Shown one piece after another: positions 8,718-15,311 of a DNA stretch of 35,052 bases. The notes beneath the pieces were generated by a model. The model was not told the DNA's origin, did no database searches, and worked only from the letters and a program-made list of their open reading frames with translations. The stretch is taken from NCBI RefSeq assembly GCF_000685295.1, contig NZ_ARYL01000037.1, positions 1-35,052 of the forward strand, read 5' to 3'. The position numbers and the translations under genes are program-made. This stretch comes from Hyphomonas oceanitis SCH89 (GTDB taxonomy: Bacteria; Pseudomonadota; Alphaproteobacteria; Caulobacterales; Hyphomonadaceae). Numbering within the stretch: the stretch's first letter is position 1; each line of letters opens with the position of its first letter.

Positions 8718-9578
8718 TCACGTCTGACGGGTGGTCGAGTCTGACCTGGCAGCATTCCGAAGCCGCTTCATTTGTCGAACAATCGTCGAGAGCGCAAGAA
8801 TTTCCTGCTCGGGAAACTCGGAAGTGAGTGTCGCATGCACGGTCGAAGCGATTTCGTTGTTGTATCGATCAGGGTTGGCGCGGTGAAGCTCGGTTACCAG
8901 TTCCTGGATCCGCGGCCAGAGATCGGAATTTGGTCGCCCGCGCACCGGAGGCGGACTTGCCACCATGAATGGTACTGCTCGTTGTGGCTCGTTGCAGTTG
9001 GCGGCAGTCTCGTATTCGGGCAACTGGCGGTGGGCAGGGTGCTTTGGCGCGGACATCAGGCCTGCGATCTCGAACCAGTGCATGAGGCGGTTCCGCTCAA
9101 TCAGAACGCCATCGAGCAAGTTGCGCGCATTTTCGCTGAATTGCTCTATTGGGAGAGTAGCCAGAGCAGCGCAGACTTCTGCGGCCGCTTCCTTGGTCAA
9201 ATGCTTGGGCGTGTCCATCGGAAGCGCCCCGACTTGATGTAGCGTCAGAGCGACATCCCGGCTTGTCGCATATCTGTAGTCGAAATCGGCCATCCCGCTG
9301 GAGCGGACACAGAGCAATCTTGCATCGAACACAGACAGGTCAGGAATTGCGATTGTCTGCGCGTTTCGGAACCGCGCGTGCCCATAACGGGAACGCACAG
9401 GCTCGATATCGGGCGGATCGAACACGCCGAGAAAGAGGTCAGACAAAAGAAGCTGCATGACCCTATCACCGCTGATTCCCACATCTAGCGATTCAAGCAG
9501 CTCTGCCAGCTCCGAGAGCCGGGCGAACCGGGTTTCTTCAGAAAGTGACAGTGCGAGTTTCGGAATGGCCGACTCCAT
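8718..9578 (-). CDS. Unrecognised 286-residue protein
   Basis: I do not recognise this family. The protein is soluble and mostly helical. It has an N-terminal helical segment (LSEETRFARLSELAELLESL), a central mixed region with ALTLHQVGALPMDTPKHLTKEAA, and a proline-rich linker (ASPPPVRGRPNSDLWPRI). The C-terminal 60 residues end in a basic helix, TIVRQMKRLRNAAR, which could belong to a helix-turn-helix. I chose the ATG at 9578; an upstream TTG at 9614 falls inside the terminator hairpin of fic. The gene follows fic on the same strand but lies beyond that terminator, so it may need its own promoter or read-through. Confidence 0.6.
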   Translation of the reverse strand: MESAIPKLALSLSEETRFARLSELAELLESLDVGISGDRVMQLLLSDLFLGVFDPPDIEPVRSRYGHARFRNAQTIAIPDLSVFDARLLCVRSSGMADFDYRYATSRDVALTLHQVGALPMDTPKHLTKEAAAEVCAALATLPIEQFSENARNLLDGVLIERNRLMHWFEIAGLMSAPKHPAHRQLPEYETAANCNEPQRAVPFMVASPPPVRGRPNSDLWPRIQELVTELHRANPDRYNNEIASTVHATLTSEFPEQEILALSTIVRQMKRLRNAARSDSTTRQT

Positions 9579-9612
9579 CAGTGTAGAGCCTTGCCGAAGC
9601 ACGATTGATGCC

Positions 9613-9637
9613 AAAAGGGCCGTCTCAGCCCTTTTTT
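9613..9637 (-). terminator. Intrinsic terminator after fic
   Basis: AAAAGGGC, a 7-base loop CGTCTCA, and GCCCTTTT form a perfect 8-bp stem 8 bases beyond the fic stop codon. Read on the minus strand it ends in a run of T, and it also has a T run on the plus strand, so it may act in both directions. Confidence 0.75.
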
Positions 9638-9644
9638 GACGGGA

Positions 9645-11201
9645 TCAATCGTATGCGGCTGCAGAATAGTCCGCGAATGCGACTTGTACGATTTCCTCCA
9701 GTTCGGCGACTTCTGCATCGGCCAGCCTGGCGAAAGCGCCGGTGCGTCTCGCCTTGGACAGATGGCCTTTGTTCTGCCGAACGAACATGATGAAGTCCTT
9801 GGCCAGACGGTCCGGCATTTCGACACGGTTCATGATATTACGTTCAGCGTCATCATGGGCTCGAAGATAGGCGATTTCCTTTGGGAGGTCGGTCTCGATG
9901 GTTCGCTGGACGCAGGCATACAAGAACTCTGCCGCCTCTGTTGCGTCGAAGTAGCGATAGAGATCGCTCGTGTCATTGAGCACTTCGACATTGCGCTCAG
10001 GCGTGGCGCGCCAGTCGATAAATGGCATCAGCGGAGCGGAGTGGGCTTGCAGTGTTGCCCTGTATTCGTCGATCCGGTCGAGCATGACGCTGGAGACCGG
10101 AAACACCATTCCCGCAGGCGCAAATTTACGTTCGGCCAGGACATGATGGATCAGGCAGCGGTGCAGGCGTCCGTTTCCGTCCTCGAGCGGGTGAATATAG
10201 ACAAAGCCGAACGCAAGGACGGCCGCCTGAATGACTGCATCGACCTTTGTTACGCGCAACCGATTGTTGCAAGTGTTCCAGGCCAGCATCATGTCCGGCA
10301 GATCGTCCGGCCTTGCACCAATGAATTCGGGCAGTGGATCCTGATTGTGGTCGCGTTCACCCAGAAACACACCGGCAGTCCGATAACCGACCGAGGTGAA
10401 TCGGTCATCTCCCAGAAGAATTCTGTGTAGCCGATAGATCTCCGTCTGGTTCATTGGGCGTTTACCGGCCTCCTTGATGGCGTTGGCCCAGCGTTCAAGA
10501 CGGTTGCGCGGGGGACGTTCGCCCTCGATTGCAAAACTCGCCTGACTGTCTGCCAGAAGCATGAAGCTGGCGGCGCGGGAAATCAGATGCGCGCCGGTCT
10601 GGCCCACGGTTTCCTGCGCTGCGTGTGCAAGATCTCTGGCAATGAAGCCTTGCAGGGCCTCGGTTCGGCGCACGATCGGGCAGAAACCCTTGCCACCTAG
10701 CAGATTGTCCCTGACACGGTGGCGCTGCGAAAGATGCGGACGATCGAGGGTAATATAGTCACCGGGATCAAGCGCATCGATCGCCGCAATGCTTGCCGCA
10801 TCGGGGATATCCAGTCTCTGGCCCGTGAACTCTTCGTAGAAGAACCAGAGCCTGCGGGCGAACACGCCTGTTGGCGCGCTTGCAATATAGGCTTCTAGGG
10901 GTTCCGGGCCGAGGGCATCGAATGCGCGCTTCAGAATCAGAAGGTCGAATGTTTCGTTGCGGAGCGCGAAGACTATGTGGGCGATTGGATCCACGCCCGG
11001 ATTGTATCTCTTGTCGAACAGCCGCCAGAGTCCTTCGCGCCGCTGACTTCCGCTGATATGGCCCGACGAGACACAGGCGGGATCGCGTACAGGCGCGTCA
11101 AGCCCGAGACCGTGCACGAGGGCGGCCCATCCGATCAGGCGGGAGTTTTCCGGGAGCAGTTCGTCCTGGAAGCTGGCGGGAGAGGTTGAAAGGAAGGCCA
11201 T
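9645..11201 (-). CDS. Fic-domain protein with an N-terminal inhibitory motif
   Basis: This 518-residue protein carries the Fic active-site motif at 337-348 (H337-P-L-E-D-G-N-G-R-L-H-R348), which in this family transfers AMP from ATP to a hydroxyl on a target protein. Upstream, S222-F-A-I-E226-G227 matches the inhibitory helix motif (S/T)xxxE(G/N); its glutamate blocks ATP binding. This makes it a self-inhibited Fic protein with the inhibitor within the same chain ahead of the Fic core. Residues 1-180 form an N-terminal domain of the kind seen in longer Fic proteins. The start at 11201 (MAFLST) has AAGG/GGAAGG-type sequence nearby and places the repeat array in the promoter; an upstream in-frame start would translate the repeats. 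The target is unknown. A role in stress or defence is inference. Confidence 0.88.
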   Translation of the reverse strand: MAFLSTSPASFQDELLPENSRLIGWAALVHGLGLDAPVRDPACVSSGHISGSQRREGLWRLFDKRYNPGVDPIAHIVFALRNETFDLLILKRAFDALGPEPLEAYIASAPTGVFARRLWFFYEEFTGQRLDIPDAASIAAIDALDPGDYITLDRPHLSQRHRVRDNLLGGKGFCPIVRRTEALQGFIARDLAHAAQETVGQTGAHLISRAASFMLLADSQASFAIEGERPPRNRLERWANAIKEAGKRPMNQTEIYRLHRILLGDDRFTSVGYRTAGVFLGERDHNQDPLPEFIGARPDDLPDMMLAWNTCNNRLRVTKVDAVIQAAVLAFGFVYIHPLEDGNGRLHRCLIHHVLAERKFAPAGMVFPVSSVMLDRIDEYRATLQAHSAPLMPFIDWRATPERNVEVLNDTSDLYRYFDATEAAEFLYACVQRTIETDLPKEIAYLRAHDDAERNIMNRVEMPDRLAKDFIMFVRQNKGHLSKARRTGAFARLADAEVAELEEIVQVAFADYSAAAYD

Positions 11202-11383
11202 GCGTCGAAAAACTCTTATTGGTGTCGAAATACGATTGTATTTTTGCAGTGTCGTCGAAAAAGAACAATTACTCGATAATATCGAAAACTGCAATCAATC
11301 GTCGAAAATAGAGACAAACGATACCAATTCGTCGAAAAGTACATTAATTATGCGTGCTTGAGCCCATCAGTCCCTAGGCCAAC
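11202..11383 (-). promoter_or_regulatory. fic promoter region with phased GTCGAAA repeats
   Basis: Six copies of GTCGAAA or a near match lie in the same orientation at 11204, 11224, 11254, 11281 (ATCGAAA), 11301 and 11331 (on the minus strand TTTCGAC). Spacings are 20, 30, 27, 20 and 30 bases, close to whole helical turns, so bound proteins would sit on one face of the DNA. The 20/30 pattern occurs twice, suggesting duplication of a three-site unit. The array fills the AT-rich gap between the recombinase stop and the fic start. A cooperative regulator is the natural reading; its identity is unknown. Confidence 0.6.
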
Positions 11384-12661
11384 TCATCCTGTCGAAACAC
11401 CCAATGCGGCTGCCACCATGTCCGATACATCATTGGCCGCTTGTCTTGCTGCGATGTCGGTCAGGTGTGCGTAGCGCTGAGTGGTCGATGTATTCTTGTG
11501 GCCGAGCAGGGCGCCGATGATGGGGAGTGACAGCCCGTTGGCCGCACCGAAGCTGGCAAAGCTATGCCGCAGGTCGTGCATGCGAAAATCTTCCAGACCG
11601 GCAGCCTCGCGCACCTCGCGCCAGATCTTGGGGAGGCCCTGATAAGGGCCCGTGCCTTTTGCATCCGGAAAAACCCAGGTTTCATGAGCGCGCGGCGCTT
11701 CAGACAGGAGCTTTTGAGCCGCGCCTGAGATGGGTCGGATAGACTTGCCGGATTTCGTGGCATCCAGCCGAAGGAAGCCGCGCTCGAAATCAATCTCGGA
11801 CCATTTCAATTCCATGATTTCGCCGCGTCGCGCACCGGTGAGGGACAACAGACGAATGATGCGGATGGCACTTGCCGCCTCGCCGCGCGCTTCGAACGAG
11901 GAAAGGACTTCTCCCAACCGTTGTGCCTCGGCCTGAGTGAGATATCGCTCACGCTGCACACCGGGGGGAATGCGCACACCGTGGCAGGGGTTCTTTTCCA
12001 GAAGTTCGAGATCGAGGGCATAGGCGAACACGCTCTTGAGCATCGCGATCGTACGACGCGCGGTGCCCATGCCGCCTTTGACTTCCTGGATACCACGAGA
12101 TTTCGTTTTCTGCTTCTTGGCTGTGGCGCCAGACGCGATCCCGTCACGCAGACGAACAATGTCGTGCTTCTTGACCTCGGTAATCGGCATCTTCCCGAGA
12201 ATGGGGTTCACGTGGACCCGCAACAGCCGGATGTCGTCATTATACCGTTGCGGCTTGCGGGGCGCACCTGTTCGGCGATTGAAAGGTGCAGCTTCCTTTC
12301 CCCACAGTTCAATGAGGGCTGACACTTTCATGATCCCGCGTTCGTCCCGCCTGCGTTCCGCTTCGGGATCAAGTCCGATACGGGCCTCGGACCGGAAGTC
12401 CTTCGCCTTGCTTCGTGCCGCTTCACACCGAAGGTCAGTCGTCTTGCCGAGCGTAACCATGCGCTCGCGCGCCAGACGCCCCTGGCCGATGCGATACCGG
12501 ATAATGAAGGACTTCACGCCTGTTGGCATCACCCGGAGACCGAACGCGGCGATCTCGGTGTCCCAGATGATAAAGCGCTTGTCTTCTGGTTCGACTGAGT
12601 CGATAAAAATCTGAGTGAGCTTGTGTTTTCGTGACGACATTTTCCGGCTCATGTCTCCCAT
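11384..12661 (-). CDS. Tyrosine recombinase (phage/island-type integrase)
   Basis: This is a site-specific integrase of about 425 residues. The catalytic set is visible: R278 in LTGARRGEI, a lysine near 303-306 (ATKSGKS), H362-x2-R365 in MHDLRHSFAS, H388 in LLGHKNT and the nucleophile Y397 in TQRYAHL. The N-terminus (KLTQIFIDSVEPEDKRFIIWDTEIAAFGLRV) is the arm-binding domain typical of integrases that target tRNA genes. In-frame ATGs at 12661, 12652 and 12640 are all possible; none has a clear ribosome binding site. The frame stays open further upstream to 12820, but that extension is cysteine-rich and does not look coding. A tRNA-Thr remnant about 175 bases upstream is a likely attachment site. 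fic follows on the same strand. Confidence 0.92.
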   Translation of the reverse strand: MGDMSRKMSSRKHKLTQIFIDSVEPEDKRFIIWDTEIAAFGLRVMPTGVKSFIIRYRIGQGRLARERMVTLGKTTDLRCEAARSKAKDFRSEARIGLDPEAERRRDERGIMKVSALIELWGKEAAPFNRRTGAPRKPQRYNDDIRLLRVHVNPILGKMPITEVKKHDIVRLRDGIASGATAKKQKTKSRGIQEVKGGMGTARRTIAMLKSVFAYALDLELLEKNPCHGVRIPPGVQRERYLTQAEAQRLGEVLSSFEARGEAASAIRIIRLLSLTGARRGEIMELKWSEIDFERGFLRLDATKSGKSIRPISGAAQKLLSEAPRAHETWVFPDAKGTGPYQGLPKIWREVREAAGLEDFRMHDLRHSFASFGAANGLSLPIIGALLGHKNTSTTQRYAHLTDIAARQAANDVSDMVAAALGVSTG

Positions 12662-12836
12662 AATTTCATCTGTATGCGGCTGTTTCGTGCTCGCACCATG
12701 TCCGCACGGGTGGCGCTTTTGTGCGCAAATGTAGTCAAACGAGCGCAGACATGAATATCTTACAGCACTTTGTTTTCGTTGTAAAATATCATACTTCCGC
12801 AGAGGTCCGCAAACTTGCACATAGGAATAAAAGCCT

Positions 12837-12871
12837 ATTCGTAATGCGGGGGTCAGGTGTTCAAGTCACCT
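12837..12871 (+). other. tRNA-Thr(CGT) 3' fragment, candidate attachment site
   Basis: This stretch reads as a tRNA from the anticodon loop to the end of the T-arm. Anticodon loop TTCGTAA is at 12838-12844 (anticodon CGT, Thr), the 3' anticodon stem is TGCGG, the variable loop GGGTC, and the T-arm is AGGTG / TTCAAGT / CACCT with a perfect 5-bp stem. Its start closely resembles the same part of tRNA-Thr(CGT) genes such as E. coli thrW, a known integration hotspot. The 5' half of a tRNA is absent upstream and the acceptor strand is not a clean match, so this is a remnant, as expected at one end of an integrated element. Orientation places the element to the left, with the recombinase gene next to this end. 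Confidence 0.6.
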
Positions 12872-12997
12872 TAGAGCACCATCCTTTACAAGGTAGTAGC
12901 AAGTGTACGATTCGGGATCTTGGGAAAAGTGACACGCTAGAGGGTGAAAAACCCTATCGGACTGCCGTAGCCTCACGAGGCTGGTTATCATTATCGG

Positions 12998-14431
12998 CTA
13001 AGGATTCGCATTTATCCAATCCGAAAGTTTGCCAAGAAATCCGAGGGTAAGTTCAGAAGGCACGGTATCGTACTTGAGCTGACGGAGAGTATAGGCATAA
13101 GCGGACGCGAGAACGGCGTGATCTCCGCCTCCTACATCATGCGCCCAATTTCGGCACGCCTCAATCATTGGCTTTAGTTTGGTACCGTTGGTGAACTTAT
13201 CAACGTCGCGCCAGTCTCCCAGGTTCTTGACCAAGCCATCATGCAACCCGAGTTTTTGGGCATCAGGATGAAAGATTAGGCTCAGTTCTAAAGCGATGGG
13301 ATCAAGACAGGTGTATCCGGGACCTGAGTCTCCAAAGTCGATTAGAACCGCTTCGCCGTTGCTCTTTACCAGCACGTTGCCGCAATGAAGATCACCGTGG
13401 ATGCAACTCTCCGACGCTTGGAGCAGCCGGGTTTCAAGTTCCCTCAGACTCGAGAGTCCATACTGCCGCTCCACTTCAGCCGCATCACTGTCATCAATCA
13501 TACGGGCGCGCACGTTAGCTATAGGAACCATGTCGGCTGTGGAGGCCTCAGTCCATCGTTTTAGAGCCTCGCGAGCACTTCCCACCACCCCAGCGCCTAT
13601 GTCCGCATCCTTCGCTAGACGCTCAAAGAGCGACAACGTATCCCCGTCGGTCAGTGTATAAAAAATTGCCCCATTCTGTCCAATACCATGCTCTATGGAA
13701 CAGAATACGCTGGGGTATGCTCCTATGCTGAGTTTGCGTACGTGCGTGTTGTAAGCCGTAATCTCAGCCTCTATAACTCCACGTGAGCCGAGCTTGCCTG
13801 CACATAACGCCTGATGCATCCTCAAACGATCAACTGCAGTGGCTTTCACGACCTTCGCATCAGAAAGTCCTCCACTCAGCAAGCTCACATCACACGCTAC
13901 ACATTCTGCGGTATAAGCGAATACCTTGAGCATCCGGTTCTGGACTTCAGTCAGTCCAAGGTCCTTCCCTCGCGTATTGATCGCGACTGCGTCCATCTTC
14001 GCAAAAGTCTCGGCGAGGGCTGCCACGCGCTCCAGTAGTTCGTTCACCTCTTCCTTAAGAAAGAAACTGACAGTTTCGACCAGTTCGTCTGCGCCCCATA
14101 ATTTCACCTGGTCGCCATGTTTGGCGAGACTACGACTGAACTTGTCTACTTCAGACCCCGTAAGAATGAAAATTGGTGTGCCAGGACGAAGCCGTCGAGC
14201 GTCATAGAAAACCGCTTGTCCATGTTCTGGGCTAGGTACGTCCACTCCGGGACTCGGAGGTATCGATAAATCGAGTACTACCAAGTCTATGATTTCGTCG
14301 GTCAGCTTTTCTACGGCAGTTTTCTTATCAGCAACCGTTATGATTGCGCCGACATGAGGTGTCTCCCTCAACGCAGATTCGAGGTCGCCAGCAAATTTGA
14401 CGTTATCCTCAACGAATAGTATTTTCATCAT
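12998..14431 (-). CDS. Response-regulator receiver fused to an aminoglycoside-phosphotransferase-like kinase
   Basis: This protein has 477 residues. Residues 1-125 form a receiver domain: acidic pair E8-D9, phosphoacceptor D54 in LVVLDLSIP, and T91 in FILTGSE. A helical linker (125-165) leads to a protein-kinase-like domain. Its N-lobe contains LLSGGLSDAKVVKA (184-196); the catalytic loop is H345-G-D347-L-H-C-G-N352, followed by I-D365-F-G-D. This is the APH/choline-kinase pattern with catalytic Asp, Asn and metal-binding Asp all present. The SGG-type N-lobe recalls kinase-like domains (TCAD9) reported in bacterial conflict systems; that match is from memory. There is no DNA-binding domain. 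It probably receives phosphate from the neighbouring histidine kinase and phosphorylates a protein or small molecule. Its start overlaps the kinase gene's end by about 23 bases. Confidence 0.85.
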   Translation of the reverse strand: MMKILFVEDNVKFAGDLESALRETPHVGAIITVADKKTAVEKLTDEIIDLVVLDLSIPPSPGVDVPSPEHGQAVFYDARRLRPGTPIFILTGSEVDKFSRSLAKHGDQVKLWGADELVETVSFFLKEEVNELLERVAALAETFAKMDAVAINTRGKDLGLTEVQNRMLKVFAYTAECVACDVSLLSGGLSDAKVVKATAVDRLRMHQALCAGKLGSRGVIEAEITAYNTHVRKLSIGAYPSVFCSIEHGIGQNGAIFYTLTDGDTLSLFERLAKDADIGAGVVGSAREALKRWTEASTADMVPIANVRARMIDDSDAAEVERQYGLSSLRELETRLLQASESCIHGDLHCGNVLVKSNGEAVLIDFGDSGPGYTCLDPIALELSLIFHPDAQKLGLHDGLVKNLGDWRDVDKFTNGTKLKPMIEACRNWAHDVGGGDHAVLASAYAYTLRQLKYDTVPSELTLGFLGKLSDWINANP

Positions 14432-15311
14432 TGCTGAACCACCTCAATTCGATACGCGCTCCGCCCTGTTTTGAGTTAGTCGCGTACACGTCTCCCTCCA
14501 TCGTCTGCATCGCTTGCTTAGCTGTCCCCAGACCGAAACCAATATGCTCGGATTTTGTGGATTGTCCGAATTCGAGCATCGATGCAGGGTCTCGTTCGAA
14601 TCCATTGCCCGAATCAATTACGGACACCCAATTTTCCTGCCCAGCTCGGCCCCAGTTCAGTGTAACCAGGCGCTCAGAACCCTCGGGTAAGGTCGCCACC
14701 GCCTCTATTGCATTTCGGATAATATTCGTCAGGGCAAGCTTGAACAAATTTGGGTCAATCTCGACTAAGAATGGACTAGGGCCGCCAAAGCGAAACACAT
14801 CACCGGCTTCCGCAAAAATGTCGCAAGCCTCACGGCACTCGCATGCCAAATCGCATTCAGAATAATCGGCCCGGCTTGCAGCTGACTTGAGATTGCGAAT
14901 TCCGGCTAGCAGGCTATCAAGCGAGTTCACCAGGTTTTCTGTACGCGTGCCTGAATATTCGCCCACGTCGCGAGGGGCACACAATTTTAGGCTTCCTACA
15001 ATGGCGGCCAACTCGTGGACGATCGTGCCCGCCACTTCGTCGATTGCTTTCGCTTTCAACTCCAAAATTAGTCTTTGTGGTGGATCTGCATAATTATCGG
15101 CTGTTGACGCAGCAGGGTCGGCTGACCGTCCAGCGCGTAGGATGGCCCGCTCAAGCGCGCGTTTGACCCAGGGCACTGACTCCCTTTTTAACGCGGCGCG
15201 CAATTTTCGACGATCTCCACCAGTCGCATTCATCGCAAGAAATCTTGCGGCGCGCAGGCGAGTATCCGTATCGGCGGATGAAAGCTGCTCGTACGCCTCC
15301 CCGAGTGTCAT
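14409..15311 (-). CDS. Soluble histidine kinase with an N-terminal helical-repeat-like region
   Basis: This protein has 300 residues and no membrane segment. Residues 1-60 look like short helical (HEAT-like) repeats (SADTDTRLRAARFLAM, then SVPWVKRALERAIL). A dimerisation helix carries the likely phospho-accepting H99 in TIVHELAAIVGSL. The ATPase domain has the N box LTNIIRNAIEAV (N200), the G1 box D233-S-G-N-G and the G2 box GFGLG (258-262). It lacks the usual extracellular sensor, so the signal is probably intracellular, perhaps a protein contact through the N-terminal repeats or the partner ATPase. Its start overlaps the ATPase stop in ATGA, and its end overlaps the start of the receiver-kinase gene; the two should form a cognate pair. 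Related kinases paired with AAA or SMC-like ATPases are known in conflict systems, but I cannot name this one. Confidence 0.85.
   Translation of the reverse strand: MTLGEAYEQLSSADTDTRLRAARFLAMNATGGDRRKLRAALKRESVPWVKRALERAILRAGRSADPAASTADNYADPPQRLILELKAKAIDEVAGTIVHELAAIVGSLKLCAPRDVGEYSGTRTENLVNSLDSLLAGIRNLKSAASRADYSECDLACECREACDIFAEAGDVFRFGGPSPFLVEIDPNLFKLALTNIIRNAIEAVATLPEGSERLVTLNWGRAGQENWVSVIDSGNGFERDPASMLEFGQSTKSEHIGFGLGTAKQAMQTMEGDVYATNSKQGGARIELRWFSNDENTIR

Noticed and set aside
9636..10430. Plus-strand open frame of 264 codons
   Set aside because: It is antisense to fic and lacks family features.
11384..12820. Longer recombinase starting at 12820
   Set aside because: The extra 53 residues are cysteine-rich and unlike the family; the arm-binding domain begins near the ATGs at 12640-12661.
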